This document shows positions 1 to 12,500 of a stretch of 64,000 bases of DNA, piece by piece. The notes beneath the pieces were generated by a model. The model was given only the letters and a program-made list of their open reading frames with translations, was not told where the DNA came from and made no database searches. The DNA comes from Crambe crambe (lineage: Eukaryota; Porifera; Demospongiae; Poecilosclerida; Crambeidae). The DNA lies in NCBI GenBank assembly GCA_963924555.1, contig OZ004589.1, positions 1,860,001 through 1,924,000 on the forward strand, written 5' to 3'. The position numbers were made by a program, and so were the translations under genes. The stretch's first letter is position 1, and every line of letters starts with the position of its first letter.

Positions 1-666
1 CGAGAGCTAGCGCGCGCTCAGAGAGATTGCAATCACTTGATCATGAGCGGACTGACTACTACAACTATTGAACTGGAGGACGTCCTTCTCAATTTGTCAA
101 ACACAGAAAGAGATTTACCACTGCCAGTAGGAAGGCTCACGAAAGTATCTCGACCAGAGAGAAAATGTTTCATGATCTCTTCTTGCTTTTCACGAAGACT
201 AGAATAGCCCATTTCTTCTTATCCTGGCATTTTAAATATTTAAATCTCTTTCTCCTAACTGCGATTGATAGTTTGCCACGTGAACTTTAGACAATCCATC
301 TGATAATCTCGTGACAGCAACACCCATTTTTTTAAAATCTGAAATCTGATTGGTTCCACCAAGATTCTGGCGGAGGTCCATGAAAACCTGTCAATAGTTA
401 CCAGACCTTTCCCTCCCCTTCCCCCTCCCCTTCTGTCTGCAGAAAGGTCTGGCGCGCGAGACTAACTTTATACATGGTAGCTGTAGCCAAGTAGCTATGT
501 ATATTATTTCCATCAAAGAAGAGAAGAGTGTTGATAAAGAGATATTTTCATAATGGCTAGCTATGAAACCTGCCTTGACATGAACCTGATTCATCCTGAT
601 AACGGTGTTCCTTATGGAGGACAGGCAAGATTAGCTTAATAACTCATCTTGTTTCTTCTTCTCCAG
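1..666. other. 5' flank or first exon of the Gln/Asn-rich gene
   Basis: No firm gene. A 54-codon reading frame opens with ATG at 43 and stops at 205-207. A donor-like GTATCT follows codon 34 (after 144), in the right phase to join the exon starting at 667, so 43-144 is a candidate first coding exon. Nothing else coding is visible. A polypyrimidine run lies near 408-432. Confidence 0.25.
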
Positions 667-1676
667 TATGACGGAGACACGGAACACACACTTGATCGAC
701 CAGCAGGTAATAGGCAGGGAGTTCCCTTCAACCTCCGTGCCACTGTAGACGGAGATGCTCGCAGGGGAAGGAGACACTCGTCCGATGAGTCAGCAGTTGG
801 AGGTCAGTCTGTGACGGAGTTGGATCACTCGGATTACCTTCAAGGCTACCAAAGCTCCACCCCTATGCAACCAGGTATAGCTTATAGTTCAATATAAGAC
901 CAAAGCATTGTAATCAGAACTACATGAAATTAGCTATATCTAGCCATTATGAGGTCTTCACTAGCACACTCAAATTCTGTAGTGTCTAGTCACTGTTACA
1001 GTAATGAATGTCATTCCAGTATCAATGCTATAGCTAGTAAGCTAGAAGTCTATCTACATTCACCATGTCCCTTCACTATAACTGCTATAACTTTCTCAAT
1101 TCTTAACCAAATTTCTAGTTTAATGCATCAACAGAGAACTGATTAACCACTCTCTCTCTGCTGGTGTCTGAAATTTGAAATTTGGTTAATAGCTAGCTGA
1201 TGAGTTCGAGTAAGGGGCAAGGTGAATGCAAATCGACTTTAGTTAGGTTAATAGTAGTCTTGGCAATGTTCTCATAGCAAATTTTGCTCTCTTCTTCAGG
1301 TCAGAGAATGGGAGAGTTTGACATGTTTGCATCTCCTCGTGATCCTGACAAGCCCTTCAGACCATCTCTTGAGCATGCTCAGAACGAATGGGAACAACAC
1401 CAAAAACAGCTTCAGAGTCAAAGGTCCCAGCAACAAAGCCAGCAGAGGGTGACTACAAATCAGCCCAACCAACGACCTCCAGTTAACCAGCAACAGATGC
1501 CCAACCAAAGGGTTGCTAGCCAGCAGTTGCCAGGTCAACGGCTCCAACAGCAGAACCAGAGGGTTGCTAATGGTAACCAGCAACAGCGAATGCCAAATCT
1601 TAGGTCTGCCAATCAGCAGCGAATGCCCAATCAGAGGATAGCAAACTTAAGAGCCAAATATGGTCAAAATCAATAA
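667..1676 (+). CDS. Gln/Asn-rich protein, 3' part (two exons)
   Basis: Exon 667-874 follows the acceptor TTCTTCTCCAG and ends at CCAG|GTATAG. Exon 1299-1676 follows CTTCTTCAG and runs to TAA at 1674-1676. The split glycine codon joins them in frame. The first exon is charged and Ser/Asp-rich, with an arginine cluster (RRGRRHSSDE). The second starts with an Asp/Pro/Phe-rich stretch (FASPRDPDKPF), then becomes very rich in Gln, Asn, Arg and Pro, with irregular NQQRMPNQR-like repeats from about 1480 to 1660. I do not recognise the family. The low-complexity tail suggests a disordered, possibly RNA- or chromatin-associated protein, but that is inference. The 5' end may be the 43-144 exon or lie outside the window. 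Confidence 0.5.
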
Positions 1677-2288
1677 ACAAAAGTAATAGAATGGATAATT
1701 AACTTATGCATAAAATAGAGGACTGTGAGTTTTTTTAAATGTCATATCTAGTTTATATTTTATAATGAATACATGTTATCTTATCAATTGCCATAATTAT
1801 GTATTTTGGATCAATTTAGCTCCTGCGTCTCAGTTCTGGTGTGCTGGAGCAACTATAGCCTTACTTATAAATGCAGATTTATGCCAGCATTTTGGGACTA
1901 ATCAGGACTTCAGGGAACCATAATTTGCCAGAATAATGGGGTACATTTTGGGGAATAACTGGAGCTGCTGCAAGCTAACATTATCGATCAGAGAGAGTGT
2001 TTTTTCATTATTTTTACAGAGCAATTACTATAGTATTTGGGGAATAAGGGAAAAAATAGGTATAGTTAGCATTTTGGAGCATTGTTGAATAGAATAACTG
2101 GAGGAATTTTCATTAACTAGCTACCAAAGCCTAAGCAACTGCCATAACCTGTAACAGCCAGTTTTAGTTGACTATAGCTATAAAGATAAGGTAATCCTAG
2201 TATCAATTAACTGCCCCTTTTATCACTTCTACAAAATAATTAGTTTAGCTATACAGTATCTGGCTAGGGCTAGGACTAGGAGTCGGCA
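1677..2288. other. Intergenic, no gene seen
   Basis: AT-rich spacer with TAGCTA strings between the Gln/Asn-rich gene and the kinase gene. No exon-like sequence, RNA gene or clear transposon end was found. Confidence 0.5.
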
Positions 2289-3343
2289 ATGGCATCCTGG
2301 TCTCAGAGATGGCGTGATCTTTCACAAGCATTCTGGAACAACAGCCACCTTCAGCAGTTCATGCTGACTGATGTTACTCCAACAGGAAGGGTTCTGGGAA
2401 CAGGCTCTTATGGTTCAGTGGAAGAGGTCGGTCTTACTGAATGGACTGACTCATGCAGCTCTCCATTTCTGCATGGCTAGCAATCATAGCATTACTTCTA
2501 CTTTTGTAGGTGAAATACAGGCATCTTGTGTGTGCTGGTAAAAAGTTTCATGAGATTCTCTTGGAGGCTTACAATGTTGGAATGCCTATTGTTGTTCGCA
2601 AGTATGAGCAGGAGTGCCAGTTGATGTCCAGTCTCCGCCACCCTAACATCACCCAGTTCCTTGGCCTGTGCTTCCTCCCAGGGACTCAACTGCCTCTACT
2701 GGTGATGGAGCGATTGGAAACAAACCTAGATGACCTCTTGCAGCACAAGCGTTCTGTCCTTGAAGATATAGCAAGTGGGTTAGTGTACCTCCACAAGAAT
2801 CGACCTCCTGTTATCCACCGAGATCTGACTACCAATAATGTCCTCCTCACTTCCTCTCTGGTTGCAAAGATCTCTGACATGGGTAACTCATGTATTATCA
2901 ACATGCGGCCTGGTCAGTTGGCCAGTACCCTCTCACGTTTGCCAGGGACACAGTTTTACATGCCTTCTGAAGCTTTGAATGAGTCCCATCATTATGGACC
3001 ATCCTTGGACATCTTTTCTTTTGGACATCTCTCGTATTGGGACAAAACGTTACACTTTCATATTTACAGAGTGATTCCAAACATTGAAACTGCTAAGAAT
3101 TGATAGTTATAAATTCTGGATTTTCATTATAGCTAGCTATACTTCTTAGTTACCATAGCTGGATTAGATAGCTATTTCTAAGAAGTCTCAGTTTCAAAAT
3201 AAAATAATTATAGCTAGCTATAGATGTTTGGAAATTACAGTAGCTAATGGACACTATTGCATGGGGCCCAGCCTTGTAGAGATGTTGTCTTCTTTTGGAG
3301 GTTATGTATTCAGTGGCAGCTGAGGGTGGGGTGAGCCTCCCCC

Positions 3344-3374
<31 letters not shown>

Positions 3375-5057
3375 ACACTTTTTTTGACCCATTATATTAT
3401 TGACTAACTGCAGCAGTAAAGTTTACTGTCTAGTCACTAATGATGTTGCATATTAGTGGCTGCATTGTTTCAAGTCATTGCACATTAGTGACTGCATTGT
3501 TGTTTGGCCACAACATGTATAGAATCAAAACCTTCATGAATATCATTACAGCTCATCGGGGTAGTCATCGATGCAAAATTTTGAATCCCCCCCATCCCCC
3601 CCCCCCACTTTTAGGGGTCCTCAGCCACCCCTGGTATGGTACAATAGAAAGTGGCTTTAGATGCCATTTGTCTTCATTGGAGATTCTATACCTCTTCACC
3701 TGATGATCTTTCAGATATTTCCTGGAAGTCTGCTACCACACACATTTTCTGATCCTGATGACTCCAGGGGTATGGTGGGCCGTACAGAGGTGGAGTGTCG
3801 TGGGGAGTATGTTCAAATAATGGAAGAAAAAATCTGCTATTTTTAGTTCAACTAGTCAAGCAGTGTCTGCACAATGTCCCAGAAGAAAGGCCAATCACTG
3901 AAGAGGTGCTGGAGAGACTTCAAAGGATAAAGACAGAAGTGGAGGGAGTGTATGGCGGGAGTTTTGTGAAGTTAGATATCAGCAGAGTACTTCTGGCCAA
4001 GGAGATGAAAATGAAGGACAGAAAATTGAAAGAAATGGCGGTACATAGCTACATAAGCTAGACAGAATGACATAGTTTCCTCTTTGCAGGAGAACCTTGA
4101 AGCAACACTAGAAAGAATGGATCATTTATCTAGAGAGCTTGAAGTAAGACTATAGAGTTAGCTAGCTACCACTTTAATCATCCCTTCAGTCAGATGATTG
4201 GATGAGCGAAGTAAGCCCCACACTATAAGGACTCAGCAATATTCATATTGTTCTAATGCTTTAATGATGATACTCATTGGGTGACTCAGAATATGTGCTC
4301 GCCCCACAATGCTTCTCTGTGTTCTAGGCAAGTCGAGAGAAGCAAGAGCAATTAAACAAGGATACAGAGGACTATGCAAGAGAGTTTCAACAGCTGCAGA
4401 GAACTATAGAGGTGAAAAATAGAGAGCTCCAACAGAAGGATCAAGACATAGAGGTGAAAGATAGACTGCTCCTACAAAAGGATCAACACATACAGTGGCA
4501 AGATAGACAGCTCCAAATGAATGATAGACAGCTCCAAAAGAAGGAGCAATGTTTAGAGATGAAAGAGAGAGAGCTCCGAAAGAAGGATGAAGTCATAAAG
4601 GGAAAGGTGAGGATTAATAATTATGAAGGCCAACCATCATTCTTCCATATTCTGTCCACAGTTTTTATTCCCCTTGCCATGTTCAGCAGGAGAATGCAAA
4701 CGAGAAGGATATAGTAGTCTGGATGGTTTCTGTCCAACTTGCTACAAGAGAAATTCATTTAAAATATTATCTTGCAAAGAATCAAGGTGCTCATTCAAAG
4801 GATATATGAGGCTGGATGGCTATTGTCCACATTGCTTCAGTACTCGTACTCCTATGGAAGTTCATCCTTCTAGATTTGATCTTCTAGACAACTATCCTCT
4901 TATAGTAGTGATACCGGATGCTATGGTGGGCGGGGTCAATTTTTTATACGTAAAGATAATACTGCAGGACGGCACCAAAAGTGACCAAGATATAACCTGG
5001 CTGCGAAGGTCCAGATCCAAAGAAATCCAGAAAAAAAGCATATCAACAGAATCCTAA
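2289..5057 (+). pseudogene. Protein kinase with coiled coil and A20-type zinc fingers, damaged
   Basis: Exon 2289-2426 has the glycine loop (GTGSYGSVEE). It joins the exon from 2510, which carries the ATP-site lysine region (CAGKKFH), the catalytic loop HRDLTTNN and a DMG in place of DFG. Later exons: 3715 to about 4040 (C-lobe end, QCLHNVPEERP), 4090-4143, 4328-4606 and 4662-5057 (TAA). The 4328-4606 exon is a coiled coil with a 14-residue repeat (LQQKDQDIEVKDR type). The last exon holds two C-x4-C-x11-C-x2-C fingers, the spacing of A20-type ubiquitin-binding fingers. Damage against the second copy (7617-9360): about 8 codons missing before RSVLED, the frame after SFGHL lost, and about 10 bp missing near 3840 that shifts frame before VQLVKQ. 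The 3' half stays open. Probably a decaying kinase, though a spliced variant could still be expressed. Confidence 0.6.
3339..3380. repeat. poly-C / (CA)n microsatellite
   Basis: A run of about 20 C is followed directly by about 9 CA units and a T tract, inside the degraded kinase intron. Confidence 0.9.
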
Positions 5058-6430
5058 TATTCTAGAGAATCTAACTGTGACAGTTTCTTTTAGATATAGT
5101 GCTAAAATTAGATTTGATGTTCAAAAACATATTTAAATTTCGATTTTCTTATGATATAACGCTTGAATAGGTCATGAAACCATATTTTTTGGAAACTTCA
5201 TCAAAAACTGATTCTGGTACCTTGGATAACTTCTTGCATCAAGCGGAAAAGAAGGCACGCAAGAAGGATAAGGCATTCAACTTATATAACTGATAGGTCA
5301 AAGTTCACGACCTCAACCCTTTCCCGCTAAATTTGAATCTGTGCTGCCTCAGGTGCCTCACCCCCATAGTACACATTTTAATGTAAAATAAAAGTTGTGA
5401 AAAAGGTTTGAATTCTGAATCAATCTCTGAACAACACAAATCAGTTCTGGCTGTGGAGTCATAGTTGATTAATGCTGCAGTCTGAATTCCTTAATAACAG
5501 CAAAGCTCTCAGATCCTGTACATGACTTTGAACATCAATCACTGTCCACTGCAAAGCTTGGAAGCAGAAATTGCAGGTTTAATGCCACAAATTCTAAAAT
5601 ATAGCAAAGCCGTAATACAGTAAATTTGAAATGAGCAACCAAAACACGTTTTAGATGGGGAGGGTAGGCCTACTCAAGTTCCTAACTTTGTCAATGTTGT
5701 GTACATTCAGAACAGGGACAGACTCTAGGACAAATTAACAACGATTGTACAACAGTTTCTACTAGTCTGGTGTAGTCCAGACTACATGGCCTTTTTTTAT
5801 AATTTACCCTTAGTTCTATACTCACTTTCATACTCTTCCATATGAACTTTGTTTGAAGAAAATCCATCCAGTAGATCCTAAGATACGAGCAAAAGATTGC
5901 AGTACTATTAGCCATTATGACCTTTAACCTACTTGGAAAGGTGCCGTTTTTTTAATTAAAAGAAAGTAAAATTTTCCTGTACAATTTCAATTGTAAATGT
6001 TACGTATCTCTGCTTCTACTGGATGGATTTCTATCGGATAAAGTTTATCTGGCTGAGGAAAGAGAGCTTAATATTTTTAAGAAATGAATTTATAGTTTCA
6101 TAGTATTTTTAAAAATAGCCCGGTATCACTAAGTTATAGAAACAAAGTTTACGAAACTATGAAACACAGAAAAGCACATGGCTCAACTGGTTTTTGGCAT
6201 ATCCTCAAGACGCTAAGACTGGATGGTAACTTAATAAGTCCATTCAAGCATTTATGATTGAGCCTGAGCGAGCCCCACACTAGCGGGTTGGTGTAGAAAA
6301 ATTATATTGAGATATATATATCGTACGTTCTATTAACGTGGTTTTCATTCTTTGCGACCATCGGGTATGTCCTTGCGCATGCGCGCCTAATGACTGGTTC
6401 AATCTTGTTTGTTCACTTGCTAGCTAGCTA
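5058..6430. other. Intergenic, no gene seen
   Basis: AT-rich sequence between the kinase gene and the STPR-repeat pseudogene. Reading frames here are short, without motifs or matching splice sites. The kinase 3' UTR probably occupies the first few hundred bases. Confidence 0.45.
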
Positions 6431-6439
6431 CTAAAGAAC

Positions 6440-7538
6440 GAATCAAGTTAAAGCAGACAAACTCAGACGTAGAAGGGAGAGGGAGAGAGCTCAGCGTGCT
6501 TCGAAGAAAGACTCAGAAAGCGAGGAGTACGACATAAGGCAAGACGTGCTGCTCAAAGCACAGAGAAAAGACAGGCTACGTTAGAGCGCTTGAGGGAGAG
6601 TGCAAGTCAGAGGTTGATGTCAGAGACAGCTGAGGAAAGAGAAGCAAGGCTCCAAATCCTGAGAGAGAATGCAGACGGGAGATTGAGGCTCCAAATCCTG
6701 AGAGAGAATGCAAACCAGAGATTATCTTCAGAGACAGCTGAGGAAAGAGAGGCCAGACTCCAAATCCTGAGAGAGAATGCAAACCAGAGATTATCTTCAG
6801 AAACAAGTGAGGAAAGAGATGCCAGGCTCCAAATCCTAAGAGAGAATACAAACCAGAGATTATCTTCAGACACAACTGAGGAAAGACAGACTAGACTAAT
6901 CTGGCCTAGCCAGCCCCGAGCGCCAAAGGCGCGAGGGTCTGGTGACACATAATACTTGGACTTGTTCCGGGGCAGGAAGTGCCGGATGATGCTTCCAATT
7001 ATTCATGTGTCACGATGACGCATTACGCGCGCAGTGGGCAGAACCGCAGGAACATCTCTCCTAGATAGAAAAGCATCCAACTGCTCAAACTTCAACCGCT
7101 ATCCTATAAATTGGTACCCGAATCTAACAGCAGTTCTGTCGGCAGCATCTTTCAGAGTTGTTGCAGAGCATGTGGCTATTTTAATGAGGTCATCCAGTGG
7201 CGCGTGACGTCATTTCGCGTCACTAAACGTCAGAATACGTCACATAATGATATTCATTCATTTAGCAGATTTCTTGCTAAATGAACAAGTCCAAGTATTA
7301 TGTGTCTCCAGACCCTCGCGCCTTCGGCGCTCGGGGCTGGCTGCGCCAGATTAAGACTAGACTTGAGCATATGAGAGACAGTGCAAGTCAGAGTTTATCC
7401 TTAGAGATATCTGAGGAGAGACAAGCCAGGTTTGATAGGTTGAGACAGAATAGAAGTGAGAGGTCATCTTTAGAGACAGCCGAGGAGAGACAGGCTAGGC
7501 TGCAGAGAATGAGCAACTTATTAGCCTCTCCCAATTAA
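6440..7538 (+). pseudogene. STPR-type 23-residue repeat protein fragment, interrupted by a transposon
   Basis: An Arg-rich start (LRRRRERERAQ) is read in one frame near 6450-6500 and a second Arg-rich stretch in another, so at least one frameshift lies near 6510. From about 6590 the frame encodes tandem 23-residue repeats of the type RENANQRLSSETAEE plus RxARLQIL. The second repeat is shortened to about half. This is the length and pattern of STPR (score-and-three) repeats, seen in DNA-binding proteins and often next to helicase-type transposon proteins in invertebrates. At 6896 a 457-bp element interrupts the repeats; the same frame resumes at 7363 for about two and a half more, ending at TAA (7536-7538). 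No helicase domain follows. Likely a broken transposon-related gene. Confidence 0.6.
6897..7353. mobile_element. 457-bp long-TIR DNA transposon (Mutator-like MITE) with 9-bp TSD
   Basis: Ends are inverted repeats of about 70 bp (left TAATCTGGCCTAGCCAGCC, right the complement with few changes), reaching the shared CATAATACTTGGACTTG block. The 9-bp AGACTAGAC lies on both sides (6888-6896 and 7354-7362). Long TIRs plus a 9-bp duplication are typical of Mutator-like elements. No transposase is encoded, so it is non-autonomous. Confidence 0.8.
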
Positions 7539-7616
7539 TTAAGGAACATACATCACATTCTAAGACTTCTGCACATGCGCGAGCGGGTGTGGCAAAGACA
7601 GCGTGATCGTGAGCAT

Positions 7617-9360
7617 TCACGAGAGCTGGGCTCTTATGGCTCAGTGGAGGGGGTCAGTCTTAATTACGGTAGTTCGTAGGTGAAATACCGCATAGCGCGA
7701 TATTTTCGTGGGTAAAAAATTTCGTGGATTTCGTGGTTTTGACACGAAAATAAGAATGGTTCACATATCAATATTTTCAAAACCACGAAAAATTTTGTGC
7801 TATACAGTGTGCTGGAAAAGAGTAGCTGATTTTGTCAGCAGGAGTGCCAGTTGATGTTCAGCCTCTGTCACCCCAGTTCCTGGGTCTGTGCTTCTTCCAG
7901 GGACTCAGCTGCCTCTGCTAGTGATGAAGCGATTGGAAACAAGCCTAGATGACCTCTTGCAGCACATGCCTGGCCTCCCTCTCTCTCTTAAATGTTCTGT
8001 CCTTGAAGATGTAGCAAGTGGGTTGGTGTACCTCCACCAGAATCGACCTCCTGTTATCCACAGGGATCTGACTACCAATAATGTCTTCCTCACTTCCTCT
8101 CTGATTGCAAAGAGGGTAATTCATGCATTAGTGACATGAGGCCTGGTCAGCTGGCCAGGACCTGCCAAGGACACAAATCTACATGCCCCCTGAAGCGTTG
8201 AATGAGTCCCATCATTATGGACCATCACTGGACATCTTCTCCCTATCACTCAGGTAGATGTGGTAATCTTGCTGTGTATGCATATAAGACAATGGTTTGA
8301 ATCTATCCAGCTATGACAATAAGGGCATTGGCTAACTCCGAGCACTAGCTAGCTATATAGCTAACCTTTAATTAGCAAGCTATGCAGAAGTCTACTTTAT
8401 ACATTCAATCTGCTATCACATGTACATTTCCTGATCCTGATGACAATAGGCATATGTTAGGCCGTACAGAGGTGGGAGTATGTTCAACTAATGGAAGAAA
8501 AATCTGCTATCTTCATCCTGCTTTAGTTCAACTAGTCAAGCAGTGTCTGCACAATGTCCCAGAAGAAAGGCCAGTCACTGGAGACAGAAGTGGAGGGAGT
8601 GTATGGTGGGAGTTTTGTGAAGTTAGACATCAGCAGAGTACTTCTGGCTAAGGAGATGAAGATGCCGGACAGAAAGATAGAAGAATTGATGGTATGTATT
8701 CAGAGAGAATGATTCGTTAGCTATAATGACTGCAGTTTTCTTTTTTAGGAGAGATTTGAAGGAGCACAATAAAGAGTGGATAAGTTATCCAAAGAACTTT
8801 GAAGTAAGTTATAATTGTGAGCTCCACCCTCCACCCCAATGTGTTCTGTAGACAGACAAGTGCAATTAAGGCAACAGGACAGCTGCAAGCTATTGGGTGA
8901 AGATTTACAGAGATAATTATTCTGTACACTGTCTCTTGTCACACTTGCATGCAGAGTAGAGATGCTAGGCCAAGGGTAGCAAGGGAGGAGATCCAAAGGA
9001 AAGACGATGAAAATATTAGGTTAAAGGAGGAATTGAGGTGCAAGGAACAGCTGAAGGTAGGTATCTCGATGGGAATGCACCATTCTGGGGGTAGTACCAG
9101 TATGATACCAGGGGTTTACAATCAGCAACATACCATTGCTGCATTCACTTTTGGTTGATCACTAGACCCAATAAATTGTGATTATGAAATCTTGACTAGG
9201 TTCCAGTCCCAAAGTTATATCCATCCCAGCGACTTTATCTCTGTGCAATACCAGGATGCTCATTCAAAGGATATAGTGACCTGGCCTTGTGTCCAGATTG
9301 CTACTTAGAACATTATCCTAATAGTAGTAGAGAATTTTTAGATAAGTATCCCTCGGTTTA
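7617..9360 (+). pseudogene. Second copy of the A20-finger kinase, pseudogene
   Basis: Collinear with the kinase at 2289-5057 but broken throughout. The glycine loop remnant is at 7627-7652. A small inverted-repeat element sits in the next exon (7688-7804), followed by lost sequence. Then comes a good block 7888-8120 (LLQHMPGLPLSLK through HRDLTTNN), which keeps eight codons the first copy lacks. The activation loop is frameshifted after LIAK. Further matches are QCLHNVPEERP (8535-8580), a shortened coiled coil (8640-9060) and one degenerate A20-type finger near 9250-9310, where the C-x11-C spacing has dropped to ten. A TAG follows the finger. The frames do not connect, so it is not a functional gene. 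Confidence 0.75.
7688..7804. mobile_element. Short inverted-repeat element (about 117 bp MITE)
   Basis: Left end GCATAGCGCGATATTTTCGTGG, right end complementary to GTATAGCACAAAATTTTTCGTGG read inward. ATAC occurs at both junctions. The first kinase copy lacks this block, so it is an insertion. Confidence 0.6.
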
Positions 9361-9412
9361 ACTCGACAAAACACAGAAGCATGTGGATGGACCACTGGTT
9401 TCAGCAAACAAT

Positions 9413-9418
9413 TTTATT
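9413..9418 (-). terminator. Poly(A) signal of calreticulin
   Basis: AATAAA on the minus strand, about 135 bp past the calreticulin stop codon; the best-placed signal in the 3' UTR. Confidence 0.55.
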
Positions 9419-9551
9419 TGAAATCCTAACACACAACAAAAACTGATAACATCAAATAAGACTTGATAACTTTATAAGTCCATTTATAATAAGCTGTGTA
9501 CGTGGTATATGATGTTAAACGTGATATAATTATGCTAAGCAAGAGGTGAGG

Positions 9552-12500
9552 TTACAACTCGTCTTTCTGTCCTTGTTCCTCTTCCTCCTCTCCAGATTCA
9601 CCCTCTTCCTCTTTACTCTCCCCTTCTTCTCCACTCTCACCTTCTTCCTCCTCACCATCCTCTGACTCAAACTAAAGGAAACAAATACTCTAATTACTCA
9701 CCACACTTAAGGTCGGCCTGCATACTGTCTTAGCAGGTTGTGGTTCAAAACACAGGCCCTGAATTTATATGTTTATAACATGTAGAATGTACGAGAGTTC
9801 TCTGCTCATACATCCAACACATTTTTAAGGAATCTGAATTTTGTCTTGCCCAGCCAGTTCATGCAAGGAGTGTTATAGTATTAACAAGTCTTTTATGGAA
9901 ATCGGCTTAAATCACTCTAATAAAATCACTAAGTGTTACTAACAAAGTATTCTCCCTTACATACCTCTTCCCCATCATCTTCTTCATCATCCTCACCAGC
10001 CTCTGCCTCTGCAGCCTTGGCAGCTTCTTCAGCTTTTTTTCTTTCCTCCTCATCTTGCTACACCAAACAGAAAGGGGGTATAAAGGATGTTTTTTTATTT
10101 TTTTATTTACATGATTCACTAGGGATATTCGTATGAGTCACTCTTTGGTCTTTGTGAAAAAAAAAAAAAAAAAAAAGTACAAAATATTTTGTTCAAGAAT
10201 GATCAGTCCAGTTGATGGAATGTTATGCCAATGTTGGTAACCACTTCTTGATCACACTTGACCAATATCCTACTAACTGTTGTACTCAGAAACAAAAGGA
10301 TAGCTAGCATCTCCCAAACATTACTCGTTAAGCTCACCTTGTCCTTCATTGCCTTTTCGGGGTCTTTGGTGGCCCCCCATGTTTCCTCTCCAAATTGTGC
10401 AGCATATTCTTCATCGTCTGTGATCAGAATGTTGTCAAAAATGGTGCCTGATTTTACCTGTGGATAACCGGTAAGCTCATCATTATGAATAGATGGTTGG
10501 CAGTAACGAACTACAAAACTCTCTTTAGAGGTAAAAAAATCGTATAAGATAATAAAATAGTAACTTTAGGCCTAAAAGGTTGTGCTCAAGACTTCACTAT
10601 AATAATTGAGATTTTAGGGAAAGATGACAGTGGCTAGCATTGGAAGAAACATGAATCAACCTGTGTACAAGTATGCACACTCCTCATTCAAGGGACTTTC
10701 TTGAGGGTACACATTGAATTCCTATTTAGTGCACACCTACCTGCCATAAGTCAAACCCAATGGAACCAAAGTCGTCGTACTTATAGAGGTTTTTGTCTGG
10801 CTCGTATTCGGGGTTATCAATCTGAGGGTGGACCCATTCCCCTTTGTAGTTGGGATTGTCAATCTGTGGTGGTTTCCAAGGACCTGAAAAAAAAGAAGAA
10901 AATATTCATTTCAATGAAGGAAGAGGATTATTAGCCAAGTAAAAAGAGTTTATACACCAACAAGTAACAACAAAACATACAGAAAAGATAATTTTAAAGA
11001 CTACAGCGAATCTCCTAATTTGTAAATGCTGGGATCACTTTGCAGTATGTATTAATTCACCCCTATGAGGATACCTCTTTAATCAGGACAACATTTAGAG
11101 GACTTTTGCCCTTCACATTTAGCCATTGTCCTTAATCAGAACACCATATATTTAGAGGTTACCCTTAGAACACCACATTAGAAGTTGCCCTTAATACCAC
11201 ATTTAGAGCTTGTCCTTAATCAGAACGCTGTTCCACTGTTATGTACTCACCATTGTAGTCAGGGTTGGGGATCATGGGAGGTTCCCACTCTCCGTCCAAG
11301 TCCTCGTCCCAATCCTCTGGCTTGGTGGCATCAGGATCTGCAATGTACTCAGGCTTGTCCCAATCCTATATACCAACAAAGGATGGAACGGTTTAAACCA
11401 CCTCCATTGTAATTGTCGAAATGGTCATCTCTTACATTGGTCCCTGCCTTGTTAGTGCTTTCCCCGTAAATAAATTCATGCAAGGCTTTAACATCATGTT
11501 AACACTGCTAATCATTTTTTGATAAAAAACATTTATAGTAGAACCCCTATATGTGGATTTCCTGAAATGTAATCAGGACACTTTTTCTTGTCCCAACACA
11601 ATATAATTTAACCCCTGAAATAGGGACACCTCTCTAATCAGGACACTTCACTGGTCCCAAAGGTGTCCGCATTTAAAGGTTCCACAGCACATATACCAGC
11701 CCCAAGGGAAGGCCACCCTGTTTGGATAAAGGTGATTAATGGAATGATTTTTTCACGAATCTACTTGGCACCATACATCGTGAATTCCACTTTCCATTAC
11801 TAAGTCTTACTTCAGGCTTTGTAGCCTCGGGGTCGTCGATCTTTGGCTTGTCATCCCAGTCTTCTGGTTTCTTTGCCTCTGGGTCGGGGATGGTCTTTGG
11901 TGGCAAAAAGTCCCAATCCTCTTCCAGCTTGCCACTGCCAATCTCCTTGTTGTCAATCTTCACTACGTAGGTGTTGTCAGGCTTCAGGACAAGGGTGTAC
12001 AGATGAGTCAACTCATCATCCTGAGAAATGGGAAGAGATGGGTAAAAGCCAGTGATTACACAATTTCTTTTAGAGGCAGAGATCACTTCCCTATCAAGAC
12101 CACTTTATTGTGGCCCAGAGGTGATCGCTATAAGCAGGTGCACCGATACTGAGACAACCTCAATATTAAGACCAATTTTGGGTGGTCTTACTAGTTTGTA
12201 CAAGTTCTCCCCTGACAATTAACAATTACACACCTTGCATCGCAGATCCTTCTTAATTAGCAGGTTCTTCCCCTTGTAGTTGAAGATGACATGGACTTTC
12301 TTTGTTCCTGGACCACAGATGTCAGGGCCAAACATGATGTTGTAAGGGGATTCCCCATCCATCTTCTCTGGCTTCACAGTACTAGGGAATATCTACCAAA
12401 TAAAAAAAACGAAACCAGTGAAATAACTTCCTGCTTATACCAATTGTAACAGCACAAGCAGGATGAAGAGAACAGCTGTTACAGTTTTACTACTAGCAAA

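Noticed and set aside
1296..1583. Leu-rich minus-strand frame
   Set aside because: Antisense shadow of the Gln-rich exon (CAG read backwards as Leu).
6576..6948. Two minus-strand frames rich in Leu and Ser
   Set aside because: Antisense shadows of the STPR-type repeats.
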